From: Bradyrhizobium sp. CCGB12
Lineage (GTDB): Bacteria; Pseudomonadota; Alphaproteobacteria; Rhizobiales; Xanthobacteraceae
DNA: 64,000 nucleotides
Assembly: GCF_024199845.1 (NCBI RefSeq)
Contig: NZ_JANADO010000001.1
Span: forward strand, 124,001-188,000
Reading direction: 5' to 3'
The notes beneath the pieces are model-generated. The model was given only the letters and a program-made list of their open reading frames with translations. It made no database searches and was not told the DNA's origin. This document shows, piece by piece, positions 8,884-16,733 of this stretch. The stretch's first letter is position 1, and every line of letters starts with the position of its first letter. Position numbers and translations under genes: made by a program.

Positions 8884-9675
8884 ATGACAAAAACCACGCG
8901 ACGCAGCGTGCTCACGGCCGCAGCGGCGGTGACGGCGGCGGGCCTCGCCGACACTGTTCCCGCCGCCGCGCAGGCCGGACCCAAGCCGCTCTTCCCGGTG
9001 CCGATGGTGACGATTCCGATCGTCGGCGAGACCCAGGTGTTTCAGGTGCGCCGCATCTATTGCATCGGGCGCAACTATGCCGCGCATGCGATCGAGCGCG
9101 GCTCGGATCCGAACCGCGAACCGCCGTTCTTCTTTCAGAAGCCGACCGACGCGATCCAGAATGTCGCGATCGGCGAGGTTGCCAATCATTCCTACCCGTC
9201 GCTGACCAAGAACTATCATCACGAGGTCGAGCTGGTCGCCGCGCTGAAATCCGGCGGCACCAACATCCCGGCCGACAAAGCGCTCGATCACGTCTATGGC
9301 TATGCGCTCGGCCTCGACATGACCCGGCGCGATCTGCAGAACGGCATGGCCGCGGAGAAGAAGCCTTGGGAGATCGGCAAGAGTTTTGATCATGCTGCCG
9401 TGCTCGGTCCGATTCATCCGGCAAGCAAGACCGGCCATTTCGAGAAAGGTGGGATCTCGCTGGCGATCAACGGAACGGTCAAGCAGAACTCCGATCTCAG
9501 CAAGATGATCTGGAGTGTTGCCGAGCAGATCGCAAAGCTGTCGGAAGCGTTCGAGCTCAAGGCCGGCGATATCATCTATTCCGGCACGCCGGAGAATGTC
9601 GGCCCGGTGGTGAAGGGCGACGTGCTCTTGTGCAAGCTAGACGGTTTGCCGGACATGTCGATCAAGATCGTCTAG
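8884..9675 (+). CDS. Fumarylacetoacetate hydrolase (FAH) family protein with Tat-type leader
   Basis: A 263-residue member of the FAH superfamily, metal-dependent enzymes that hydrolyse or decarboxylate 2-oxo or 1,3-diketo acids. Visible features are GRNYAAHAIERG, FFFQKPTDAI, the metal-ligand segment HHEVELVAAL (ExE), the third ligand region GYALGLDMTRRDLQ, and GDIIYSGTPENVGPV near the C-terminus. The N-terminus MTKTTRRSVLTAAAAVTAAG with cleavage expected after PAAAQA looks like a twin-arginine leader; cytoplasmic family members begin directly at the catalytic domain. The ATG at 8884 is preceded by GGGAG at 8871-8875. It is probably the last gene of the run starting at 869. Confidence 0.88.
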   Translation: MTKTTRRSVLTAAAAVTAAGLADTVPAAAQAGPKPLFPVPMVTIPIVGETQVFQVRRIYCIGRNYAAHAIERGSDPNREPPFFFQKPTDAIQNVAIGEVANHSYPSLTKNYHHEVELVAALKSGGTNIPADKALDHVYGYALGLDMTRRDLQNGMAAEKKPWEIGKSFDHAAVLGPIHPASKTGHFEKGGISLAINGTVKQNSDLSKMIWSVAEQIAKLSEAFELKAGDIIYSGTPENVGPVVKGDVLLCKLDGLPDMSIKIV

Positions 9676-9687
9676 CTCGCACTGGTC

Positions 9688-9725
9688 GGCCTCCGCTGGA
9701 ACCGCGATTGCCGGTGGAGGCCTTT
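9688..9725 (+). terminator. Probable intrinsic terminator of the catabolic operon
   Basis: GGCCTCCGCTGG (9688-9699) pairs with CCGGTGGAGGCC (9711-9722) in a 12-pair stem with two G-U pairs and an 11-base loop, followed by a short T run. It starts 13 bases after the FAH-family stop codon. The T tract is short, so efficiency is uncertain. Confidence 0.5.
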
Positions 9726-9827
9726 GAATTGCCGGAGTTCCATCGACGATTGCCCCGTGTTTGGCCACGAACAAACCTCGTGCAGCCATATTTGAGCAGG
9801 AGTGATCTGTCGTAAGGAGACACTCCG

Positions 9828-10238
9828 ATGAATAAAGCTCTGATCACCGCCATCGTTCTGCTGGCTGGCGTGCCTGCGGGGGCTGCCGCGCAGGAGCGTG
9901 CTGGTGCTGCGGCGTTGGGAGCCGTGTCAGGCGCTGTCGTGCTTGGGCCGATCGGTGCCGTCGCCGGCGCGGCGATCGGTTATACCGCCGGACCTTCGAT
10001 CGCTCGGTCCTGGGGCGTAAGAGATTCGCGCTCGGCACGACATCGGCAGCCGCCGCGTCGCGAGGCCTACCGCGCGGCCGGCGCCCCGCCGCGCGCGCGC
10101 GAGGCGATGAATGCCAACGGCCAGTTCAGAGCCGCCAACAATCCGCCGGTTCAAGCCGCGCCTGCGGTGCAGCCCGTTCAAGCAGCGCCTGCCGTGCCGC
10201 CGCAAGCCTCGGCGCCGCCGATTCAGGGATTTGAGTGA
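9828..10238 (+). CDS. Small secreted or envelope protein with glycine-zipper-like segment
   Basis: A 136-residue protein I do not recognise by name. It starts with a signal peptide (MNKALITAIVLLAGVPAGAAAQ), then a Gly/Ala-rich hydrophobic stretch around residues 28-60 (AAALGAVSGAVV, GPIGAVAGAAIGYTAG) like the glycine-zipper of small outer-membrane or envelope proteins. The tail is rich in Arg, Ala, Pro and Gln and contains the near-repeats VQAAPAVQP and VQAAPAVPP. AAGGAGA precedes the ATG. It stands alone between the terminator of the upstream run and the convergent IclR gene. Confidence 0.7.
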   Translation: MNKALITAIVLLAGVPAGAAAQERAGAAALGAVSGAVVLGPIGAVAGAAIGYTAGPSIARSWGVRDSRSARHRQPPRREAYRAAGAPPRAREAMNANGQFRAANNPPVQAAPAVQPVQAAPAVPPQASAPPIQGFE

Positions 10239-10247
10239 GGCCGAGGC

Positions 10248-10988
10248 TTAAGCCGCCGCCTTCGGTCGCAGCCGATCAACCGTCCGCGCAATCAGCGCGG
10301 CCACCTCGCCGACTTTCGGACCGATGCGGAATTCCGGTCCGGCGACGACGACCGAAAGGCGGCGATCGCCGATTGGCAAGGGAATCGCAGCCCCCGCGAG
10401 ATCGCGGCTGTAGTCGCCAAAACTCTGGCAATAGCCGCGTTGAATCGAGTTGCGCAGCTCGGCTTCCACCGCCTCGATGCTGATCGGCGTCGACGGACCG
10501 TATTGCTTGAACTCGATCTTGCGATAGACGGAGTCGCGCTCCTCCTGCGAATATTGCAGCAGCAATGCGCGGCCGCTGGCCGTGGCGTGGATCGGCACGC
10601 GATGGCCGATCGTCGCGAAATAGCGGATCGCGGCCTTGGACTCCATGACGTCGATGAACACGGCCATCACACCCGCCGGTGCGACGATCGAGGCAGTCTC
10701 GCCGGTCTCGGCCGAGAGATCGGAGATCAGCGTATGCGTCCAGGCCGGCAGCGGCTCGACCTCCGAGATCATCCGCGCCATCGCCAGCCACCGCGGCGTC
10801 GGATAGAAGCCGGCGCGCGGCCGCGGTTCGTAGAGGTAGCCCTTCTCCGAGAGCGTCGCGAGCAGGTTGAACGTCGATGAGCGCGGCCAGCCGAAATGAT
10901 CGGCGATCTCGGCAAGCGTCGCCGGCTTCTTCACCTGCGCGAAGAACTCCATGATCTCCAGGACGTTTGCAGCTTGGCGAACGATCAT
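10248..10988 (-). CDS. IclR-family transcriptional regulator
   Basis: A 246-residue IclR-type regulator. The N-terminal helix-turn-helix (KKPATLAEIADHFGWPRSST) lies at about residues 20-45. The C-terminal effector domain contains ATIGHRVPIHATASGRALL, the IclR signature. I chose the ATG at 10988, giving MIVRQAANVLEIMEFF, the normal family N-terminus; longer versions run into non-conserved sequence. It is the last gene of a leftward operon with a CoA-transferase, a MaoC hydratase and a CitE-like lyase, starting 20 bases after the lyase stop. It probably controls that operon and perhaps the divergent TRAP genes. The effector is unknown. Confidence 0.9.
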   Translation of the reverse strand: MIVRQAANVLEIMEFFAQVKKPATLAEIADHFGWPRSSTFNLLATLSEKGYLYEPRPRAGFYPTPRWLAMARMISEVEPLPAWTHTLISDLSAETGETASIVAPAGVMAVFIDVMESKAAIRYFATIGHRVPIHATASGRALLLQYSQEERDSVYRKIEFKQYGPSTPISIEAVEAELRNSIQRGYCQSFGDYSRDLAGAAIPLPIGDRRLSVVVAGPEFRIGPKVGEVAALIARTVDRLRPKAAA

Positions 10989-11008
10989 GGCGAGGCTTGT
11001 GTCCCGAG

Positions 11009-11860
11009 CTAGGGTTGGCCGAGGATCTTCTTCGCGGCGCGAAGATGCGGCTTGTCGATCATTTGGCCGTCGAGCCGCAGCGTGCCGGAGTTGGGATTGC
11101 CGGCGAACGCCGCGATCACCTTCTCGGCCCATATGCGCTCGGCGGCGGTCGGCTCGAAGGCCGCGTTGACGACATCGACATGCTTGGGATGGATCACCGC
11201 CTTGGCCGAAAAGCCGTCGCGTCGCGCGGCCCGCGTTTCCTGCTCGAGGCCTGCGAGATTGTCGATGTCAGTATAGACGGTGTCGATCGGTGCGACCTCG
11301 GCTGCGGCCGCCGCCATCAAGCAGAGATCGCGCGCGAGGCGATAGGGGCTGTGGAACACGCCGCCCGAAGCCTTCTCGGTGGCGCCGAGCGAGGCTGAAA
11401 GATCCTCCGCGCCCCACATCAGGCCGGCGAGGCGAGGGGAGCATCCCTTGTAGCTGCCGAGGCCGAAGATCGAGCCCGCGGTTTCCGTCGCGACGCAAAC
11501 GATGCGCGTCGCGCCGACCGTGATGCCAGCCGCAGCTTCCAGGGCTTCGAGCCAGCTCGCAACCTGCCGCACGTCGTCGCCGCCTTGCGATTTCGGCAGC
11601 ACGATGCCGTCTGGTTTGCCCGGCATCACTGCGGCGAGATCGGCGAGCGTCATGCCGGTGTCGAGCGCGTTGACGCGGACATAGAGCTGGTGCGAGCCGC
11701 GAGAGCCCTCCAGCATCGCGAGCGTCAACCCGCGCGCCTCCGGCTTCTTGTCGGTGACGACGGAATCCTCGAGATCGATGATCAGCGCGTCGGCTCTGCC
11801 TTCGCTCGCCTTCTCGAATTTGCGCGGGGAATCACCCGGCACGAACAGCATCGAACGCAT
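11009..11860 (-). CDS. HpcH/HpaI (CitE-like) CoA-ester lyase
   Basis: A 283-residue CitE-like protein of the malyl-CoA/citramalyl-CoA lyase group. Mg-site motifs are visible: IDLEDSVVTDKKPEAR near residue 30, VATETAGSIFGL, and GAEDLSASLG. The C-terminal GFSAKAVIHPKHVDVVN is typical of stand-alone CitE-like lyases. The ATG at 11860 overlaps the MaoC stop by one base (TGATG), so the two are translationally coupled. With the CoA-transferase and hydratase upstream, a lyase splitting a (methyl)malyl- or citramalyl-type CoA into acetyl-CoA plus a 2-oxo acid is the likeliest role. That substrate is inferred from context. Confidence 0.86.
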   Translation of the reverse strand: MRSMLFVPGDSPRKFEKASEGRADALIIDLEDSVVTDKKPEARGLTLAMLEGSRGSHQLYVRVNALDTGMTLADLAAVMPGKPDGIVLPKSQGGDDVRQVASWLEALEAAAGITVGATRIVCVATETAGSIFGLGSYKGCSPRLAGLMWGAEDLSASLGATEKASGGVFHSPYRLARDLCLMAAAAAEVAPIDTVYTDIDNLAGLEQETRAARRDGFSAKAVIHPKHVDVVNAAFEPTAAERIWAEKVIAAFAGNPNSGTLRLDGQMIDKPHLRAAKKILGQP

Positions 11861-12312
11861 CAGACCGGCCTCTTGTGCATCATCGCCATGCGCCGGCATC
11901 TGCCGACGATTTCGTCGTTCTGGTTCAAGGCGTGGTGCTCGAACTCGACGATGCCCGCCTTCGGCCGCGATTTCGATTCCCTCAACGAAAGCACCTTCGT
12001 CGTCGCCCGCAACGTGTCGCCATGGAAGACCGGCTTTGGAAAGGTGACGTCGGTCATGCCGAGATTGGCGACGGTAGTGCCCAAGGTCGTATCATAGACC
12101 GTCATGCCGATCATGATGCCCAGGGTGTAAAGGCTGTTGAAAATGCGCTGGCCGAACTCGGTCTTTTCGGAGAAATGCGCGTCGATGTGCAGCGGCTGCG
12201 GGTTGAGCGTCAGCAGGCTGAACATGGTGTTGTCCATCTCCGTGACGGTCCGGGTCAGAGGATGCCTGAACTCCTGGCCTACGGTAAAGTCTTCGAAATA
12301 AAGTCCGGCCAT
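11860..12312 (-). CDS. MaoC-family (R)-hydratase
   Basis: A 150-residue single hot-dog hydratase. The segment LNPQPLHIDAHFSEKTEFGQ is the MaoC hydratase signature in variant form: counting back from the catalytic His, the usual Asp of GDxNPxH is Asn. As I recall, NxQPLHxD variants occur among mesaconyl- or itaconyl-CoA hydratase-like members. It sits between the CoA-transferase (42-base gap) and the CitE-like lyase (one-base overlap). Reversible hydration of an unsaturated C5 dicarboxyl-CoA fits the set, but the substrate is not determined by sequence. Confidence 0.85.
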   Translation of the reverse strand: MAGLYFEDFTVGQEFRHPLTRTVTEMDNTMFSLLTLNPQPLHIDAHFSEKTEFGQRIFNSLYTLGIMIGMTVYDTTLGTTVANLGMTDVTFPKPVFHGDTLRATTKVLSLRESKSRPKAGIVEFEHHALNQNDEIVGRCRRMAMMHKRPV

Positions 12313-12354
12313 CGCGGTTTCCTCCCTGTGTCGTGCGATTTGGCCAGCGCTGCC

Positions 12355-13557
12355 TCAGGGCGGCGCCGCCAGGTGAACTGCTTTTTGCTGTGCGAGCTGC
12401 TCGATCTCCGTGGTCGAGAAGCCGGCCTCGCGCAAAATGTCGCGGCCATGCTGACCGAGCGTCGGCGCGGGACCGGCGGGTTCCGGTTGGGTCACGCTCC
12501 AGGTCGAGGGCACGCGCATCTGGCGGATGCGGCCCTCCACGGGGTGATCCACCGTCCTGAAGAAGTCGACCGCACTCAGATGCGGATCGTCCAGGATCGT
12601 CTCCAGCGTATGCATCGGCATCACCGGAATGTCGGCGCGCTCCAGTAGCTCGCGCCATTCGGCGGTGGTGCGCGTTGCAAAGATGTGGCCGATCTCCTCG
12701 TAGATCTCGTCGATGTGCTTGGTGCGCGCGGCGTGGTTGGCAAAGCGCGGCTGATCGAGGAAGTGCGGTTGCCCGATCGCCTCGAAGAAGCTGCGCCAAT
12801 GCTTGTCGTTGTAGATAAGGACGCAGAGATGGCCGTCGCTGGTCCTGTAGGGGCGGCGATACCGCGAGAGCAGGCGGGCATAGCCGCCATGGTCGAGCGG
12901 CGGATCGTAGGTGAGACCGCCGAGATGATCCACCAGCACGAACTCCGTCATGGACTCGAACATCGGCACGTCGATGCGCTGGCCCTGGCCGGTGCGCTGC
13001 TGGTGCATCAGCCCGCCCATGATTGCGTTGACCATCATCAGGCCGACGATGCGGTCGGCGATGGTGACGGGCACGTAGCGCGGCGTGCCGTCGCCGGCCG
13101 CCGCCAGCAGCGTCGGAATTGTCGCCGCGCCCTGGATCAGGTCGTCGTAAGCCGGCTTTGCGGCATAGGGGCCGGACTGGCCGTAGCCGAAGGCGCCGAC
13201 ATAGACGAGGGCGGGATTAACAGCGGCAAGCGTCTCGTAGTCGAGGCCGAGCCGCGCCATCGCCTGCGGGCGCACGTTGTAGACGAGCGCATTGGCGCGC
13301 TTCGCCAGCCGCAGCAGCGTGTCGCGCCCTTCCGTTTTCTTGAGGTCGAGCACGATGCTGCGCTTGCCGCGATTGGCATTGAGGAACATCCCGCCCATGC
13401 CCGGCGTGCGGCCGGGCCCGATCTGGCGAACGATGTCGCCCTCGGGACTTTCGACCTTGATGACGTCAGCGCCCATGTCCGCCAGCACCTGGGTGCCGTA
13501 GGGGCCCATCAGCACCGAGGTCAGATCGAGAATGGTGAAGCCGGCGAGCGGTCCCAT
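12355..13557 (-). CDS. CaiB/BaiF (class III) CoA-transferase
   Basis: A 400-residue family III CoA-transferase that moves CoA between carboxylic acids through an aspartyl-CoA anhydride. The N-terminal GFTILDLTSVLMGPYGTQ and the central VTIADRIVGL, whose Asp aligns with the catalytic residue of formyl-CoA transferase, are conserved, as is GQGQRIDVPMFESM. It is the first gene of the leftward operon ending with the IclR regulator, and would activate the acid that the hydratase and lyase then process. The start at 13557 is about 110 bases from the predicted TRAP promoter on the other strand. Confidence 0.9.
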   Translation of the reverse strand: MGPLAGFTILDLTSVLMGPYGTQVLADMGADVIKVESPEGDIVRQIGPGRTPGMGGMFLNANRGKRSIVLDLKKTEGRDTLLRLAKRANALVYNVRPQAMARLGLDYETLAAVNPALVYVGAFGYGQSGPYAAKPAYDDLIQGAATIPTLLAAAGDGTPRYVPVTIADRIVGLMMVNAIMGGLMHQQRTGQGQRIDVPMFESMTEFVLVDHLGGLTYDPPLDHGGYARLLSRYRRPYRTSDGHLCVLIYNDKHWRSFFEAIGQPHFLDQPRFANHAARTKHIDEIYEEIGHIFATRTTAEWRELLERADIPVMPMHTLETILDDPHLSAVDFFRTVDHPVEGRIRQMRVPSTWSVTQPEPAGPAPTLGQHGRDILREAGFSTTEIEQLAQQKAVHLAAPP

Positions 13558-13666
13558 GAGGTCCCGTTTGATGTGTTCATATATGTGGAGTTAGAGTTCA
13601 GAAAATGCAGATGTCAATTCGATGCGCTCATGTCAGTGCGCATGGCTCTATGCATAGTTCATATAC

Positions 13667-13696
13667 TTGACAGATAAATTCACGTATATGTACATT
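13667..13696 (+). promoter_or_regulatory. Candidate sigma-70 promoter of the TRAP operon
   Basis: TTGACA at 13667-13672 is a perfect -35 element, 18 bases before TACATT (13691-13696). It lies about 90 bases before dctP in an AT-rich divergent region. The sequence GTTCATATA occurs twice here (13575 and 13657), which may be operator half-sites. A second TTGACA faces the CoA-transferase at 13617-13612 but has a poor -10. Confidence 0.5.
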
Positions 13697-13784
13697 TTCC
13701 GCAAGCAAGAAGCGGAGCGAGGGACCGACGGTCTGGCAGCTAACGGCTGCGCCTGTCGGCATGGGACGCGTCAAGGAGAAGCTG

Positions 13785-14813
13785 ATGAAGAAGAATCTGG
13801 TCCGGGCCGCAGCCGTGCTCGCCCTTTCGCTGCCGGTCTCGACACTTCAGGCGCAGGCGCTGGAGCTGAAGGTCGCCGACAGCTTCCCCGCTGGTCACTA
13901 CCTCGTCCGCCTGATGCTCAAGCCCTGGATGGACGACGTCACCAAGCGCACCAACGGCGCGGTGACCTTCACCTATTATCCGAACCAGCAGATCGGCAAG
14001 GCCGCGGACATGCTGCGCCTGACGCAGTCGGGCGTGGTCGACATCGGCTACATCGGACCGTCCTACGTCTCGGACAAGATGCCGCTCTCCGAGGTCGCGC
14101 AACTGCCGGGCGCTTTTGAGACGAGCTGCCAAGGCACGCTCGCCTATTGGAAGACGGCGCGCGAGGGCATCCTCGCCAGCCGCGAATATGCGCCGAACAA
14201 GATCAAGCTGCTGATGGCCGTGGCGCTGCCGCCTTACCAGGTGTGGACTGCCAAGACGAAGGTCGAGACGCCGAAGGACATGCAGGGCCTCAAGTTGCGC
14301 ACCACCGGCGGTGCGCAGGATCTGACGCTCCGCGCGCTGAGCGCCGTGCCCGTGCGGATGGCCGCCCCCGATGCCTATGAGTCGCTGTCGCGCGGCACCA
14401 TGGACGGCCTGCTGTTCCCGATGGAAAGCGTCGTCGCCTACGGCCTGGACAAGCTCGTCAAGCATGCGACCGAAGGCGTCAGCTTCGGCAGCTTCATCGT
14501 CGCCTATTCCATCAACCAGTCGGTCTGGGACAAGCTGCCTGATGACGTGAAGAAGGCCATGAATGACGCCTCCGACGCGATCGAGCCGACTGCTTGCGCC
14601 CAGGTCGACAAGGAAACCGAGGCGACCAGGAAGCATCTCCAGGACGAAGGCGTCAGCTTCGATCCACTGCCGGAGGCCACGCGTAGCGAGATGAAGGACA
14701 GGCTGAAAGGCGTCGGCAAGGATTGGGCGAGCGGGCTCGACAGCCGCGGCAAGCAGGCATCAGCCGCGCTGAAGGAGTTTGAAGACTTGCTCGCCGCCGG
14801 CGGCGCCAAGTAA
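13785..14813 (+). CDS. dctP: TRAP transporter substrate-binding protein (DctP family)
   Basis: A 342-residue periplasmic binding protein with a Sec signal peptide (MKKNLVRAAAVLALSLPVST, then LQAQA) and the DctP fold. LKVADSFPAGHYLVR follows the signal peptide, and GLKLRTTGGAQDLTLRAL together with SLSRGTMDGLLFPMES mark the ligand-binding region, where the Arg in LKLRT aligns with the residue that clamps a ligand carboxylate. The ATG at 13785 has AAGGAG six bases upstream; an in-frame ATG at 13761 is less likely. It is followed by the DctQ and DctM membrane subunits. Confidence 0.92.
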   Translation: MKKNLVRAAAVLALSLPVSTLQAQALELKVADSFPAGHYLVRLMLKPWMDDVTKRTNGAVTFTYYPNQQIGKAADMLRLTQSGVVDIGYIGPSYVSDKMPLSEVAQLPGAFETSCQGTLAYWKTAREGILASREYAPNKIKLLMAVALPPYQVWTAKTKVETPKDMQGLKLRTTGGAQDLTLRALSAVPVRMAAPDAYESLSRGTMDGLLFPMESVVAYGLDKLVKHATEGVSFGSFIVAYSINQSVWDKLPDDVKKAMNDASDAIEPTACAQVDKETEATRKHLQDEGVSFDPLPEATRSEMKDRLKGVGKDWASGLDSRGKQASAALKEFEDLLAAGGAK

Positions 14814-14838
14814 CCCCGTATCCAAGGAGGCGCGAGAG

Positions 14839-15393
14839 GTGATCAAGCGGGCAGGTGATGTGCTCGGCGCGCTGGAACGCGCGCTGACGGTGGTCGCGGT
14901 GGTGTTCCTGTTCGTGATCATGCTGCTGGTGGTGACCGACGTGTTCATGCGCTATGCGCTGAACAGTCCGTTCTCCTTCACCTATGATCTGATTGGGCTG
15001 TATCTGCTGGCCGGTGTGTTCTTCTTCACGCTGTCCGACGGCTTGCGCGAGCATGCGCATGTCGGCGTCGACATTCTGCTGTCGCGGTTCTCGCCGGCCG
15101 GCCGGCGGCTGTCCGAGATCGTCACTGCGCTCGCCGGCCTGTTTGTCTTCGTCCTGATCTGCGAGGTCGGGTTCGAGCGCGCGCTGGAGAATTACGAGCA
15201 GCACGACGTTCTCTCAGGCGCGATTGCCTGGCCGACCTGGATCTCGGCCGCGCTGGTGCCGTTCGGCTGCGGCGTGCTGGTGTTGCGGCTGGCGCTCCAG
15301 CTTGTCGGCAATGTGCTGAGCCTCGTCAGCGGCCGCGATCTCTATCCGCTGCCGCCGGTGACCGGCGTCGGTGAAGCACGCAGCTTCGAGTAA
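14839..15393 (+). CDS. dctQ: TRAP transporter small permease (DctQ family)
   Basis: A 184-residue inner-membrane protein with four predicted transmembrane segments, the small subunit that joins DctM. The conserved early sequence LLVVTDVFMRYALNSPFSFTYD is typical of DctQ. I chose GTG at 14839 because AGGAGG ends eight bases before it; earlier in-frame codons would overlap dctP. The spacing is 25 bases to dctP and 12 bases to dctM. Confidence 0.88.
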   Translation: MIKRAGDVLGALERALTVVAVVFLFVIMLLVVTDVFMRYALNSPFSFTYDLIGLYLLAGVFFFTLSDGLREHAHVGVDILLSRFSPAGRRLSEIVTALAGLFVFVLICEVGFERALENYEQHDVLSGAIAWPTWISAALVPFGCGVLVLRLALQLVGNVLSLVSGRDLYPLPPVTGVGEARSFE

Positions 15394-15405
15394 CGGGCGA
15401 TATCC

Positions 15406-16695
15406 ATGACACCTTTCATCGTTCTCGCCCTGCTGTTCGGTCTGCTCGCGCTCGGCACGCCCGTTGGCTTCGCCATGGCCTTTTCCGGCTCGGTCGGCCT
15501 CGTAATGGTCGGCGGCTGGGGCACGCTGTTCGGAATATTGCAGACAGCGCCGCTCTCGACCGTCTCCTCCTACGAGCTGATCACGATCCCGATGTTCCTG
15601 CTGATGGCAGACCTCGTGCTGCTCTCGGGCGTCGCGGACGATCTGTTCAAGACGGCATCGGCCTGGGTTGGCCGCATTCCCGGCGGCCTCGGCATGGCCA
15701 CCGCGCTTGCCGGTGCCGGTTTCGGTGCGATCTGCGGCACCTCGACGGCCTCGGCGGCGACGCTGTCCTCGACCAGCCTTCCGGCGATGATCCGCCAGGG
15801 CTATGAGCCGAAGATGGCCGCGGGTGTGGTCGCGATATCAGGCACGCTGTCGATGCTGCTGCCGACCAGCGTCGCGCTCGTCATCTTCGGCCTGCTGGCG
15901 GAGGTGAACATCGGCAAGCTGCTGATCAGCGGCATCATCCCCGCGATCCTCGTCACCTTCACCATCATGGCCACGATCTACTTCCTCGTCTGGCAGGATC
16001 CTTCGCGCGCGCCCGCTGCGAAATCGGTGCCGTGGCGGGAAAAATTCGCGCTGCTGTGGCAGGTCTCCCCGATGGTGGTGCTGTTCTCGATCGTGACGGG
16101 AACGATCTATCTCGGCGTCGCGACACCGACGGAAGCCTCGGCCTTCGGTGCGTTCGGCGCCTTCCTGCTCGCGATCGTCAAGGGCAAGATCACGCCGGCG
16201 TCGCTCTACCATACGCTGCTGCGCGCCTGCCACGGCACCTGCATGATCATCATGATCCTCGTCGGCGCCTCGATCTTCGGTTACTTCTTCACGCTCACTC
16301 ACGTGACGCAGGATCTCGTCGCCTGGATCGGCAGCCTGCCGGCCTCGCGCTGGGTGATCATCACGCTGATCCTGTGCGGCTATATCGTGCTCGGCTCGTT
16401 CATGGACCAGATCGCCATCCTGGTCTTGACCGTGCCGATCGTACTGCCGCTGATCAAGACGCTCGGCTTCGACCCGATCTGGTTCGGCGTCATCAAGATC
16501 GTCACCGCCGAGGTCGGCATGATCACGCCGCCGGTGGGGCTGAACTGCTTCATCGTCGCCCGCTATGCCAAGCGGCCGGTGGCCGAGGTGTTCCACGGCA
16601 CCTTCCCGCATTTCATCGCCCACCTGATCGCCATCGCGATCCTGGTGGCGTTTCCGTCTATCATCCTCTGGCTGCCCTCGCAGATGGGGCGCTAA
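15406..16695 (+). CDS. dctM: TRAP transporter large permease (DctM family)
   Basis: A 429-residue inner-membrane subunit with about 12 hydrophobic segments, forming the Na+-dependent transport path of the TRAP system. Family features include LITIPMFLLMADLVLLSG, GAGFGAICGTSTASAATLSS and VGMITPPVGLNCFIV. Together with the two upstream genes it forms a complete TRAP transporter. The acyl-CoA dehydrogenase follows 38 bases later, suggesting that the imported acid is metabolised as a CoA ester. Confidence 0.93.
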   Translation: MTPFIVLALLFGLLALGTPVGFAMAFSGSVGLVMVGGWGTLFGILQTAPLSTVSSYELITIPMFLLMADLVLLSGVADDLFKTASAWVGRIPGGLGMATALAGAGFGAICGTSTASAATLSSTSLPAMIRQGYEPKMAAGVVAISGTLSMLLPTSVALVIFGLLAEVNIGKLLISGIIPAILVTFTIMATIYFLVWQDPSRAPAAKSVPWREKFALLWQVSPMVVLFSIVTGTIYLGVATPTEASAFGAFGAFLLAIVKGKITPASLYHTLLRACHGTCMIIMILVGASIFGYFFTLTHVTQDLVAWIGSLPASRWVIITLILCGYIVLGSFMDQIAILVLTVPIVLPLIKTLGFDPIWFGVIKIVTAEVGMITPPVGLNCFIVARYAKRPVAEVFHGTFPHFIAHLIAIAILVAFPSIILWLPSQMGR

Positions 16696-16733
16696 GATCG
16701 GAGCTGGCGGCTCCCAAGAAGGAGATCAAGAAT

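Noticed and set aside
13667..14119. Plus-strand frame beginning before dctP
   Set aside because: It overlaps the dctP gene in another frame and begins inside the predicted promoter.
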